The notes: generated from the letters alone by a model not told the origin. Shown: positions 15,407 to 24,197, numbered from the stretch's first letter. The stretch: DNA of 64,000 bases from Denitromonas ohlonensis (GCF_007625205.1 NZ_VMNI01000013.1:96827-160826); one strand, 5' to 3'. Numbers and translations are program-made.

Positions 15407-18306
15407 GTGTCGGAATTGATCGTCGTGGATTCCTCAAGAGTGCTGCGGCGCTCATGGGCAGTCTTTCCATTCCCAGCTTCGTCGTCAATGCGACCACCCT
15501 GCCGGCAACCGGTGCACCTGCGGTGCCGATATATGAGGGCTGGAAGGACGTCTATCGCGCGCAGTGGTCCTGGGACAAGGTGGTGCGTAGTACGCACCAT
15601 TTGAACTGCTGGTTCCAGGCGCATTGCTCCTGGGACGTGTATGTGAAGGACGGTCTTGTTTATCGCGAAGAGCAAGCCGGTGAGTATGAACAGGTGAACC
15701 CCGAGCTGCCTGACTACAACCCCCGTGGTTGTCAGAAGGGCGGCTGCTTTTCCGAGCGCATGTATGACCCGACCCGCATCACCCACCCGATGCGCCGGGT
15801 CGGTCCGCGCGGCGGTGGCAAGTGGGAACGGGTGAGCTGGGACGAGGCGCTGACGGATATTGCTGACACCTACCTCGATGTCACCGTCGAGGAGGGCACC
15901 GATCGCACCATCTGGGATCTGGGGCCCGGTATCGATCTGGGCGTGTCGATGGCGGCGCAGGGGCGCTTCTCCATGCTCACCCAGTCCATTGGACTGGACA
16001 TGGACGGTGAGATTGGCGATTCGCGTCGCGGCACGTTGGAGACCTTCGGCAAGATCACCTTCGAGCGCTCGGCCGATGACTACTTCTACTCCGACTTGAT
16101 CCTGTTCTGGGGCGGCAATCCGGTCTACACCCAGATTCCGCAGGCGCACTTCTTTACCGAGGCGCGCTATCGCGGCGCCGAGATCATCTCCATTGCGCCG
16201 GATTACAACCCGTCGGCCACCAAGTCAGATTTGTGGATTCCGATCAAACCCGGCACGGACGGCGCACTGGCGCTGGCGATCTGCCACCTGATCGTCGAGA
16301 AGGGCAAGGTTAAGGAAGACTTCGTCAAAGAGCAGACCGACATGCCGCTCTTGGTACGCAGCGATACCAACCGCTACCTCAAGCAAGCGGATCTGGTCGA
16401 GGGCGGCCGTGAGGATTTCCACATGCTGTGGGACGCGGCCAGCGACGGACTGAAAGAAGCGCCGTTCCGCTCGCTCGCACTTGAGGGACTTGCGCCCAAG
16501 CTCGAAGTGAAGACTACCGTCACACTCAAGGACGGCCAGGAAGTCGAAGTCCGCAGCGTGTTCCATCGTCTGCGCGAGCGACTGGCGGACTACTCGCCGG
16601 AGAAAGCGACCGAGATGTGCGGCGTGACGCCGAAGATGATCAAGTACCTGGCCAATCGCATCACCAGCGTGGACAAGGTGTCGAACATCTCGCAGACCTC
16701 GATGTGCAAGTATTTTCACGGCAACCTGACCGAACGCAGCATGGCGCTGATCTTTGCGCTGACCGGAAATATCGGCCGTCGTGGTGCGGGGTTCTCGGGC
16801 TTTCCCTTGCTCACGCCGGATGGTGGCGACAAGTTCATCCTCTCGCCGACCCTCAAGGAAGTGGCGCAGACCTTCGGCAAGCTTGAGCCACTCATCACGC
16901 AGCGGCTGGAAGCGGGTGACACCCATGAAATGGTGGTGGGCGATCTCGGTCGCATGATGTTCGTCCCCGGCAATCCGCTCATTCGCCTGCCGGTATGGAC
17001 CTCCGGAACCCTGTTCTGGCAGGTGCACGGTGGCATACAAGAACTCTCCAAGAACGCCGATCAATGGAATCTGGGGAATGCGCGGCCGCTGGGTGAGTAC
17101 CTGACCGAATCGCTCGAGAAAGGCTGGCAGCCGCTCAATCCGCCGCGCGACAAGCCGCCGCGCATCATGATTTCGCTGTGTTCCAACCCGCTGCGCCGCG
17201 CGCGCGGTAGCGAGAAGCTCATTGAAGTCCTGTGGCCCAAGCTCAGAAAAGTGGTCGTGATGGATTGGCGCATCAACTCCACCGGACGCTACGCCGACTA
17301 TATTTTGCCGGTGGCGCCGTGGTACGAGCGCACCTCGTTGAAGTGGGTTACGCCGCTGTCGCCGTATCTGACGATCACCGACAAGGCAACAGAACCGCTG
17401 GGTGAATCGAAAACCGACTGGGGCATCATCGTTGCGCTCTCGGAGATGATCCAAAAGCGCGCCCGTGCGCGTCAGATCACGACGGTGAAGAGTCCCCAGG
17501 GCCTCGATGTGAAGCTCGACAGCCTCTATGACGACCTCACCATGCAAGGCGAATTCAAGGAAGGTGATGACGACAAGGTGGCGCGCGCCATCTATGACTT
17601 GGGTGGCACGCACAAGAAGCTGTCGTGGGACGAGCTCAAGGAGAAGGGCTTCGCGCGTTTCGAGAAGCTACCCGAAGAGCCCAGCTCGATTGGCAATATG
17701 TGCGAGTTCCCCGAGAACGACAGTATCGTGCCGCTGACCTTCCATGTACGCGACAAGGTGCCGTACCCGACCTCCAGCCGGCGTATCCAGTTCTTTGTTG
17801 ACCACCCGTTCTACGACGAACTCGACGAACTGCTGCCGCGCTACAAGGAGCCGCCGATGATCGGTGGCGACTACCCGCTGATGATGACCGGTGGAAAGAC
17901 GCGCTGGAGTATCCATTCCACATGGCGCGACGACAGTCTCATGTTGCGTCTTGAGGCGCGGCCCGAGCCCTACATGCTGGTGTCGATGATTGACGCCAAT
18001 GCGCGTGGTGTGGGTGACGGCGATCGTATTCGCGTCTTCAACGATATCGGGTCGTTCAAGTGCCTGGCCAAGGTGTCGCCGAGCCTGCGCCCGGGACAGA
18101 CATTGATGTACCACGCCTGGGAACAGTATCAATTCCAAGGGCCGGGTGACATGAATAGTGTTTCGCCCTCGCCGCTGAATCCGGTCGAGTTGGCCGGTGG
18201 CCATCCACATTTGGTGGCGGGTGTGCTCCAGGGACAGAACTCGGTATTCGACCGCGACTCGCGCATCGATTTCGAGCGTGCCGATGAACAGGAGGTGGCG
18301 GCATGA
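15403..18306 (+). CDS. Alpha (molybdopterin) subunit of ethylbenzene-dehydrogenase-type hydroxylase
   Basis: A 967-residue catalytic subunit of the DMSO-reductase type II family, similar in size to EbdA (ethylbenzene), and to the related steroid C25 and p-cymene dehydrogenases, which hydroxylate an unactivated carbon with water as oxygen source. A Tat signal (DRRGFLK, residues 6-12) predicts periplasmic location. The N-terminal cluster ligands are H65, C69, C75 and C110. By alignment with NarG, D206 (GDSRRGTLE) is the likely Mo ligand. The substrate cannot be read from sequence; selenate, chlorate, dimethylsulfide or nitrate relatives are less likely given the catabolic context and the gamma subunit type. 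Confidence 0.88.
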   Translation: MSVGIDRRGFLKSAAALMGSLSIPSFVVNATTLPATGAPAVPIYEGWKDVYRAQWSWDKVVRSTHHLNCWFQAHCSWDVYVKDGLVYREEQAGEYEQVNPELPDYNPRGCQKGGCFSERMYDPTRITHPMRRVGPRGGGKWERVSWDEALTDIADTYLDVTVEEGTDRTIWDLGPGIDLGVSMAAQGRFSMLTQSIGLDMDGEIGDSRRGTLETFGKITFERSADDYFYSDLILFWGGNPVYTQIPQAHFFTEARYRGAEIISIAPDYNPSATKSDLWIPIKPGTDGALALAICHLIVEKGKVKEDFVKEQTDMPLLVRSDTNRYLKQADLVEGGREDFHMLWDAASDGLKEAPFRSLALEGLAPKLEVKTTVTLKDGQEVEVRSVFHRLRERLADYSPEKATEMCGVTPKMIKYLANRITSVDKVSNISQTSMCKYFHGNLTERSMALIFALTGNIGRRGAGFSGFPLLTPDGGDKFILSPTLKEVAQTFGKLEPLITQRLEAGDTHEMVVGDLGRMMFVPGNPLIRLPVWTSGTLFWQVHGGIQELSKNADQWNLGNARPLGEYLTESLEKGWQPLNPPRDKPPRIMISLCSNPLRRARGSEKLIEVLWPKLRKVVVMDWRINSTGRYADYILPVAPWYERTSLKWVTPLSPYLTITDKATEPLGESKTDWGIIVALSEMIQKRARARQITTVKSPQGLDVKLDSLYDDLTMQGEFKEGDDDKVARAIYDLGGTHKKLSWDELKEKGFARFEKLPEEPSSIGNMCEFPENDSIVPLTFHVRDKVPYPTSSRRIQFFVDHPFYDELDELLPRYKEPPMIGGDYPLMMTGGKTRWSIHSTWRDDSLMLRLEARPEPYMLVSMIDANARGVGDGDRIRVFNDIGSFKCLAKVSPSLRPGQTLMYHAWEQYQFQGPGDMNSVSPSPLNPVELAGGHPHLVAGVLQGQNSVFDRDSRIDFERADEQEVAA

Positions 18307-18833
18307 ACGCCCGGGACGACTTCGCCGATCTGCCGCAAGACGCGGCAGGGCGCTGCGGTTTTTATGCCGCGCTCGCCAATGCCTTCACCTACGAGGGGGC
18401 CATCGACGGACCGCTCAAGATCAACGGCTACGCGTTCAACGAAGCCTTTGATCCGTCGGTGAACGAGCGTGCCTGCTCGCTGCGTGAAGGCACCTACTCG
18501 GGCGGCGATCAAAGCGCGCTGTTCGAGGAGCTGATGCGCTTCTATGGCTTTTTCGGCCTCGGCCGCAAGGAGCAGGGCGAGATGCCCGACCACATCAGTA
18601 TCGAGCTTGAATTCATGCACTTCCTCAACTACCAGGAAAGCCTGTCGGGCGACGACCCGGCGGCGCTCGCGTCGCTCGCCTTGGCGCAGCGCGACTTCAT
18701 AGATCGCCATTTGCTGCGGCTGGTGAGAGGGATTCAGAAGGGCCTGCATAGCGACAACCCGGCGTGTACTGACCTCGTGAGCATGACCGAGCGCTTTGTC
18801 AGCACCGAACTGGCGCGACTGCAGGCCGACTGA
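18303..18833 (+). CDS. Delta subunit, TorD/NarJ-like chaperone of the molybdoenzyme
   Basis: A 176-residue all-helical protein of the TorD/DmsD/NarJ/EbdD chaperone family. The motif HISIELEFMHFLNYQES fits the family's conserved E..FM..L core. Such chaperones bind the alpha subunit and its Tat signal until the cofactor is inserted; they are not part of the mature enzyme. Its ATG overlaps the alpha stop (ATGA), so it is co-translated with its client. Confidence 0.85.
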   Translation: MNARDDFADLPQDAAGRCGFYAALANAFTYEGAIDGPLKINGYAFNEAFDPSVNERACSLREGTYSGGDQSALFEELMRFYGFFGLGRKEQGEMPDHISIELEFMHFLNYQESLSGDDPAALASLALAQRDFIDRHLLRLVRGIQKGLHSDNPACTDLVSMTERFVSTELARLQAD

Positions 18834-18868
18834 GGCTGCACTCATTACAAAGAGATTCAGGAGACAAC

Positions 18869-20179
18869 ATGAAGACCATCGTGATCGGCGGCGGGCCCGC
18901 CGGCTGCGCGGCTGCCTATACCCTGGGCAAAAAGGGGCATGAGGTGGTGCTGTTCGAGGCGGCAGATGTCGTCGGGGGGCGAACCAAGCAGCTGCACCGG
19001 GACGGCTTTAACCTGGGCACCGGCGCACTGTTCCTCATGGGCGGCATCTACCCGCGCACCTTTGCCCTGCTCAAGGAGCTGGGCAAAGACCGCAAGGTTG
19101 TGCCTTGGGCGGGGGCGTCGGAGTTGCAAGATAACGATGACTCGCGCTACCGCGTGAGCTTCGTCAATCTGGCCAGTTATCTGACAATCCCGAAGCTCAC
19201 CTTGGGTGATCGGCTCAAGGTGATCACGGCTGGCATCAAGTTGCTGCTCAGCAAACAGGCGTCCAATGCCTTCGATAGCCGGGAACTGGCCAAGTACGAC
19301 ACCAAGGAAGATCTGGAGTCATGGTCGCGGCGCAATCTGGGCGATCGTGCCCACGAGTACATCGTGCGTCCGCTCATGGACTTCCTTTATGCCGTTCCGG
19401 CGAGCTGGTTGTCGCTACCGTTTCCGTTGTCCATCATCAAGCAGGCCAACAAGATGGCCTTGTCGGTCCCACCCGAAGGCGTGGGGCAGGTCAGCCAGTG
19501 GTTGATCGACGGTGCGAAGAACACCACGGTGCATGTATCGACGCCGGTCGAAAAGGTCGAGAAGCGCGGCAACAAGTACGCCGTCTTAGCCGGCGGTAAG
19601 TGGCATGACGCCGATGGTCTGGTGATGGCGACCGAGTCCTTCGTGGCCGCAAAGCTGATGAATGACTTCATTTCGGAACCCGTACGCGCCACCCTGATGG
19701 AGACGCCTTACACCGAATATGCACATGTGCAGATCGGTTGGGCGAAAAACCCGTGGCCGACATATCCGGTCGATATCGTCATGCCCGTGGGCTTTGGCGA
19801 AGAGCGCAACATTGGCGCCATGGTGTTGCAAAGCCGTCGGCATCCAAATGCCGTCCCGCCGGGTGGTGAGGCGGTCGGGGTGTATTTCAATACGCCGCCG
19901 CTGGTCAACATGACCGATGAGGACATCAAGCGCGAAGCGCTCGAAGGGGCCATCAAGGCCTTTGGCAAAGCACCCGAACCGATCTTTGTTCATCTGTTTC
20001 GCTACGACAAGGGGCTCACCATCGCCAAGCCGGGGCATTACGAAAGGCTGGAAGCGATCTACGACAAGATGCCGCCCAAGGTCTTCCTGGCCGGTGACTA
20101 CTTCTCGCAGGCCGGCGTCGAAGCGGCGGTGTTCAGCGGAGAGCGCGCGGCGCTCCGGCTCGATCAGACGCTGAACTGA
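18869..20179 (+). CDS. FAD-dependent oxidoreductase, CrtI/amine-oxidase superfamily
   Basis: A 436-residue flavoprotein with an N-terminal dinucleotide-binding motif GGGPAGCAAAYTLGKKG, the second GG motif (VVGGRTKQL) and a C-terminal FAD contact (VFLAGDYFSQAGVEAAVFSG). This pattern is shared by phytoene desaturases, protoporphyrinogen oxidases and the limonene dehydrogenase subunits CtmA/CtmB. It is 35 bp after the chaperone gene and probably in the molybdoenzyme operon. It could introduce a double bond into, or isomerise, the substrate or product. A substrate cannot be assigned. Confidence 0.8.
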   Translation: MKTIVIGGGPAGCAAAYTLGKKGHEVVLFEAADVVGGRTKQLHRDGFNLGTGALFLMGGIYPRTFALLKELGKDRKVVPWAGASELQDNDDSRYRVSFVNLASYLTIPKLTLGDRLKVITAGIKLLLSKQASNAFDSRELAKYDTKEDLESWSRRNLGDRAHEYIVRPLMDFLYAVPASWLSLPFPLSIIKQANKMALSVPPEGVGQVSQWLIDGAKNTTVHVSTPVEKVEKRGNKYAVLAGGKWHDADGLVMATESFVAAKLMNDFISEPVRATLMETPYTEYAHVQIGWAKNPWPTYPVDIVMPVGFGEERNIGAMVLQSRRHPNAVPPGGEAVGVYFNTPPLVNMTDEDIKREALEGAIKAFGKAPEPIFVHLFRYDKGLTIAKPGHYERLEAIYDKMPPKVFLAGDYFSQAGVEAAVFSGERAALRLDQTLN

Positions 20180-20238
20180 TCGACCGGCCCTCAGTGCAGG
20201 CGTCGTGACCGCGCAGGCGGGTAGCGGCGCCGCATTCG

Positions 20239-20255
20239 CCTAACTATGGGTAGGG
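20239..20255 (+). promoter_or_regulatory. 17-bp motif CCTAACTATGGGTAGGG upstream of norQ-like gene
   Basis: The second copy of the motif at 13472-13488 (15 of 17 bases equal). It ends 94 bp before the ATG at 20350, giving the NorQ/NorD-like pair its own promoter region under the same presumed activator as the molybdoenzyme operon. Confidence 0.6.
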
Positions 20256-20349
20256 CGGCGGACCACCTTCTTCAGGCTACTGTCTTCTTGGGGCCACCGA
20301 GCCTTGCCGGCATGTGTGTGCCGAGACAAATACCAAGGAGACAGACGTC

Positions 20350-21165
20350 ATGCAGGTTGCGTTCAGCGCCGATAATGCGCCCGCGGATGAGGCGCCGTAC
20401 TACCTGCCCAGCGGCAATGAAGTCGAGGTGTTCACGGCGGCCTATCGCCAGCACTTGCCGCTGATGCTCAAAGGCCCGACCGGCTGCGGCAAGACGCGAT
20501 TTGTCGAGCACATGGCAGCCCGCCTAGGGCGCTCCTTGATCACGGTTGCCTGTCATGAAGACATCACAGCGGCCGATCTGGTCGGTCGGTATCTGTTGCA
20601 AGGCGGCGATACGGTCTGGGTGGATGGGCCGCTGACGCGCGCCGTACGAAGCGGTGCGATCTGCTATCTGGATGAAGTCGTCGAAGCCCGAGCCGATACC
20701 ACCGTGGTGATCCATCCGCTGGCCGATCATCGTCGCGAGCTGATTCTCGAACGGCGGGCAGAGCAACTGACCGCCCACCCCTATTTCATGCTGGTGCTGT
20801 CTTACAACCCCGGTTACCAGAGCGTGCTGAAGGACCTCAAACAGTCCACTCGGCAACGCATGGTGGGCATCGAGCTGGGCTACCCGCCAGCGGAGCGCGA
20901 GCACCAGATTCTGGTGCGAGAGGGCGGGGTGAGCGAGGCGCAGGCCACCGATCTGATCAAGCTCGCGCAGGCCATCCGCCAACTCGACGCGAGCTTGCTG
21001 CCCGAAGTGTGTTCGACCCGCACGCTTGTCAGCACGGCCCATCTGATTCAAGCGGGCTTGTCGCCCCGCGTGGCCGCCACCGCTGCCATGTTGCAACCAT
21101 TGTGCGACGACGCCGTGGTGCAGCAGGGGCTGCGTGAGGTCGTCGAAACCTACCTGCCGGCCTGA
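20350..21165 (+). CDS. NorQ/CbbQ-type MoxR AAA+ ATPase
   Basis: A 271-residue AAA+ protein of the CbbQ/NirQ/NorQ/GpvN branch. It has Walker A GPTGCGKT (residues 42-49), the branch-specific TVACHEDITAADLVGRYLL, Walker B AICYLDEVVEARADT, sensor 1 SYNPGYQS and the LKQSTRQR arginine region. NorQ works with NorD to insert the iron of nitric oxide reductase; CbbQ with CbbO reactivates Rubisco. A well-placed ribosome site (AAGGAGA) precedes the ATG. No norCB or cbb genes are nearby; the neighbour is the molybdoenzyme operon. Confidence 0.9.
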   Translation: MQVAFSADNAPADEAPYYLPSGNEVEVFTAAYRQHLPLMLKGPTGCGKTRFVEHMAARLGRSLITVACHEDITAADLVGRYLLQGGDTVWVDGPLTRAVRSGAICYLDEVVEARADTTVVIHPLADHRRELILERRAEQLTAHPYFMLVLSYNPGYQSVLKDLKQSTRQRMVGIELGYPPAEREHQILVREGGVSEAQATDLIKLAQAIRQLDASLLPEVCSTRTLVSTAHLIQAGLSPRVAATAAMLQPLCDDAVVQQGLREVVETYLPA

Positions 21166-21179
21166 ATCGGGACGCTGCC

Positions 21180-22922
21180 GTGATCCATGACACTGGCGCG
21201 CATCATCCGCTGAGGTTGTTGGCCGCCGCTGTTGTCGGGCGTCCGGTGTCCATCAGCTACTTGCTCGATCCGGCTGCGGCCGCGTGGACTGACGGCGATC
21301 GGATCTATCTGCCGGGCGCACTGCCGGCCGGCGAGTGCGCGCGCGCACTGCTGGTGCAGTGTGCATTGCTGGCGGGGGGGGCCATGCGTGTGGTGGGTTT
21401 GCGCACATTGGTGGGCAGTATCGAACTGCGGCAGCGATTTTTGGTGCTGGAGGTGGAACGCTGCTGTGGCTTGATCGAGAGCCGTCTGCCTCGCAGCTTT
21501 CTTGACGCGCTATCCATCTATGCCACCGGTGCCTCGTCGGAGAGTGCCGAGATGTCGCTGCAGATTGCGGGCCAGCGCAAGCGGCTGCCGGCGCCGCCGA
21601 CCTGGTTCGGTACGGTCAAGCCCTGGCGGATCATGCGTCAGAACCTGCAAGGCAGTCAGCGCAAGCTCAACGAGCAGAAACTGTCGCAGCTTGAATCGCG
21701 CATCAGCGCGATTGAAGACGATGCGCCGGATGATGATGAAGACGCGTTGAAGCGAAACCCGTTCTGGAAATTGTTCTCGTCGCCGCTTGGCAAGGATGGG
21801 TTGTTTTCCCGATTCATGCAGGAAATCTTCGACATGCAGTCGTCTCCCGACAAGGCGTCGGCCGACTCGGGTGCCGAGGGCTCGTCCGAAATGGTGAGTG
21901 GGCGCGCCGGCCGGCAGATGCGCGATATCGCCAACGCGTTGCGCTCCAGCATGCAGCTCACTATTCCGAGTGCTTTGATGGCGGCCGAAGGCGGCGCGCA
22001 TCGCTACCCGGAATGGGACTGCGAGAAGCAAGCTTACCGGACGGACTGGACCTGCGTGGAGGAGGTGACGGCCGGCGCAGAGACGCCAGTCTTTGATGTC
22101 GCCACCCTGGCAAGCGGCGTCGATCGTCCGCTTCAACGCACCCTGGCGCGGCTGTGTCTTGGCTTTCGCCGTCATAGCGGTCAGCGCCAGGGCGAGGATC
22201 TTGTGCTCGACCCATTGGTGCGTCTCGCCGTCGACCTGCGGAGCGGTCATTCGGGCGACGAGCGGATCTACTCGAGCAGCCTGCGCACGCGTCGTGATCT
22301 GGGCGTACTCATCTTGCTCGACACCTCCAGTTCGACACTGGAATCAACCGGCAGCGACCGCGTGTTCGATCGCCAGGCGCAGGCCGCGTGGCGCCTATGC
22401 CGCAGCTTTGATCTATTGGGCGATCGGGTGGCCATGTACGGCTTTCACTCGTGGGGCCGCACGCTGGTGCGATTTCAGCACCTCAAGACATTCGATGAAC
22501 CACTCGGCGCGGCAGTGCCTGCTCGCATGGGAAAACTCTCCGTGGCCGGATATACCCGCTGCGGCGCCGCGATTCGGCACGCATCGAACTTGCTCAATAC
22601 GCACGCCGGTACGCCCTACAAATTGATGTTGCTGGTCTCGGATGGCTTTCCGTACGACGACCAGTACGAAGGCCAGCATGCCAGTGAAGACACTCGGAAG
22701 GCGCTTGAAGAAGCGGCGGCCGATGGCGTGGCCTGTCTGTGTTTGAGCATAGGTAGCGATGCCGACCGAGCGCGGTTGCTTCAGGCCTATGGGAACACGC
22801 ATTTTCTCGCGGTTGGGGATGTCACTGAGCTGGCTTCCCGATTGCGCGGTGCAGTCGAGAAAGCGGTGGCCGCGGCGTCGCGGATTCGACGCGTCTCGGA
22901 GAGCGGACGCCGGGTGGCGTAA
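21180..22922 (+). CDS. NorD/CbbO-type VWA-domain protein
   Basis: A 580-residue partner of the MoxR ATPase. The C-terminal von Willebrand A domain carries the MIDAS motif as DTSSST and a second acidic site SDGFPYDD. A charged linker (EDDAPDDDEDAL) separates the N-terminal helical part. NorD proteins bridge the NorQ ring to the client enzyme. The GTG at 21180 is 14 bp after the norQ-like stop. The pairing and order match norQD; the client in this window is not known, and the molybdoenzyme or the NorE/NorF-containing complexes are the obvious candidates. Confidence 0.87.
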   Translation: MIHDTGAHHPLRLLAAAVVGRPVSISYLLDPAAAAWTDGDRIYLPGALPAGECARALLVQCALLAGGAMRVVGLRTLVGSIELRQRFLVLEVERCCGLIESRLPRSFLDALSIYATGASSESAEMSLQIAGQRKRLPAPPTWFGTVKPWRIMRQNLQGSQRKLNEQKLSQLESRISAIEDDAPDDDEDALKRNPFWKLFSSPLGKDGLFSRFMQEIFDMQSSPDKASADSGAEGSSEMVSGRAGRQMRDIANALRSSMQLTIPSALMAAEGGAHRYPEWDCEKQAYRTDWTCVEEVTAGAETPVFDVATLASGVDRPLQRTLARLCLGFRRHSGQRQGEDLVLDPLVRLAVDLRSGHSGDERIYSSSLRTRRDLGVLILLDTSSSTLESTGSDRVFDRQAQAAWRLCRSFDLLGDRVAMYGFHSWGRTLVRFQHLKTFDEPLGAAVPARMGKLSVAGYTRCGAAIRHASNLLNTHAGTPYKLMLLVSDGFPYDDQYEGQHASEDTRKALEEAAADGVACLCLSIGSDADRARLLQAYGNTHFLAVGDVTELASRLRGAVEKAVAAASRIRRVSESGRRVA

Positions 22923-22965
22923 GGCAGTTTGATAGCTGCGCAGATCGCGCGGCGTGGGAGGCAGT

Positions 22966-23211
22966 ATGAAAAAGCGGACCAAAGCCTGTTTGACCCTTGT
23001 GATCGGCCTTGCCGGGCTGTTGATGCTCGAACGTGGCTTGATGCCAAAAGGCGAGACTTACCGCTCGGGTGACGGGGTGTTGTTGCGTAGTGCATGGCTA
23101 GGGCAGCCAGGCTCTTGCGACGGCACTGAATCGTGCCGCGAACAGGATACCTCGGTGAATCGTCGCGCTCAGGAAAGAACGCTTGGCCACCTGCAGTTTG
23201 CCTTCCGCTAA
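22966..23211 (+). CDS. Small signal-anchored protein, 81 aa, unknown
   Basis: The ATG at 22966 has GGGAGG 5 bases upstream and opens an 81-residue frame starting MKKRTKACLTLVIGLAGLLML, a convincing signal sequence or N-terminal anchor. The remainder is hydrophilic with two cysteines (SCDGTESC) and ends just before the next gene. No family is recognised. It is 43 bp after the norD-like gene and may be its last operon member. Confidence 0.5.
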   Translation: MKKRTKACLTLVIGLAGLLMLERGLMPKGETYRSGDGVLLRSAWLGQPGSCDGTESCREQDTSVNRRAQERTLGHLQFAFR

Positions 23212-23246
23212 GGCGGTATCAGGCGTCAGGCAAGGAGCAGATCGTG

Positions 23247-24128
23247 ATGGATTCAATCGAACAGGGCGTTGTCGAAGCAAACGGCGTGAGCTTCCACTAT
23301 CTCGCGCAAGGTGAGGGGCCGCTGGCGCTACTGCTGCATGGCTTTCCAGATACGGCCCAGACATGGCGGCATCTGATGCCGCAACTGGCGTCGCGAGGAT
23401 ATCGCGCGGTGGCGCCCTTCATGCGGGGCTATGCGCCGACTCAGGCGCCGGACATGAACGGGCTCGACGCAATGAGCCTGTTTCTCGCACTCGGCGGCGA
23501 TGCCAACGGTTTGCATGGTGCCCTCGGCGGTGACGCCAGTGCGGTGTTGATCGGTCATGACTGGGGCGCCGTAGCGACGTATTCCGCGGTGCTTCAGGCG
23601 CCGGAACGTTGGCGGCGTTGCGTCACATTGGCGGTGCCGCCGTTACAGATTTTCGGGCCACGCCATTCGCAGTATGCGCAGCTGAAACGCTCCTTCTATA
23701 TGTGGTTTTTCCAGATGGCGGCGGCGAACGAGGTGGTGCGAGCCAATGACTTCGCATTCATTCGCGCGCTGTGGGCCGATTGGTCGCCCGGCTATGACGC
23801 AGAGCAGGACGTTCTGAATCTGCAGCGAAGCCTGGCGGCGGCTGAGAACCTGGAGGCCGCCATCGGGTACTACCGCGCGTTCTTTAATGCCGAGCAATTT
23901 TCGTTTGCCTACGGCGATGCGGTCGGACCGATCTCACGGCCCTTGCTATATCTCCATGGCAGCACGGATGGGTGCGTGTCGCTCGATCATCACGCCGTCG
24001 CCGAGGCGCAGGCTTACGCCGGAGCGGGTTCGGCGGTGGCTTTGATGGACGGGTGCGGGCACTTCCTGCATCTGGAAAAACCGGACGAGGTCGGGCAGCG
24101 CATTGACGGCTTTCTGGGGGCGCCTTAA
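23247..24128 (+). CDS. Alpha/beta hydrolase, epoxide hydrolase/dehalogenase type
   Basis: A 293-residue alpha/beta hydrolase. The oxyanion-hole HGFPDTAQTW follows the first strands, the nucleophile elbow is GHDWGA with Asp (D105) rather than Ser, and the catalytic His is in GCGHFLHLEKP near the C-terminus. An Asp nucleophile is typical of epoxide hydrolases and haloalkane dehalogenases. A lid domain is present between about residues 130 and 220. AAGGAG precedes the ATG at 23247 (a GTG one codon earlier is possible). A second, different hydrolase of this type is at 49561-50520. Confidence 0.82.
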   Translation: MDSIEQGVVEANGVSFHYLAQGEGPLALLLHGFPDTAQTWRHLMPQLASRGYRAVAPFMRGYAPTQAPDMNGLDAMSLFLALGGDANGLHGALGGDASAVLIGHDWGAVATYSAVLQAPERWRRCVTLAVPPLQIFGPRHSQYAQLKRSFYMWFFQMAAANEVVRANDFAFIRALWADWSPGYDAEQDVLNLQRSLAAAENLEAAIGYYRAFFNAEQFSFAYGDAVGPISRPLLYLHGSTDGCVSLDHHAVAEAQAYAGAGSAVALMDGCGHFLHLEKPDEVGQRIDGFLGAP

Positions 24129-24143
24129 CACCACAATAAAAAT

Positions 24144-24197
24144 TCGTATGCTACAAAATAGTCTTGATGCGTTTCAGATGGTACGATACCATACGAT
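24144..24197. promoter_or_regulatory. Palindromic operator sites before the acyl-CoA dehydrogenase gene
   Basis: Two related sites: TTCGTATGCTAC at 24144-24155 and the near-palindrome GATGGTACGATACCATAC at 24177-24194, followed by GATAAG. They match the family of sites at 30588, 33559, 36951 and 39766. The second ends 30 bp before the ATG at 24225, a position suited to repression by a TetR-type regulator. Confidence 0.6.

Noticed and set aside
16225..17613. Long minus-strand ORF (462 codons) inside the molybdoenzyme alpha gene
   Set aside because: It is antisense to a certain gene, has no recognisable domain or ribosome site, and such long shadow frames are common in GC-rich DNA.
13575..18833. 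Respiratory nitrate, selenate or chlorate reductase
   Set aside because: The subunit set is compatible, but there is no NarI or respiratory context, and the flanking genes are catabolic. The EB_dh-type gamma and neighbourhood favour a hydrocarbon hydroxylase, although sequence alone cannot exclude other substrates.
20350..22922. A genuine nitric oxide reductase (norCBQD) operon
   Set aside because: No norC or norB homologue is present upstream or downstream; the neighbours are molybdoenzyme and hydrolase genes.
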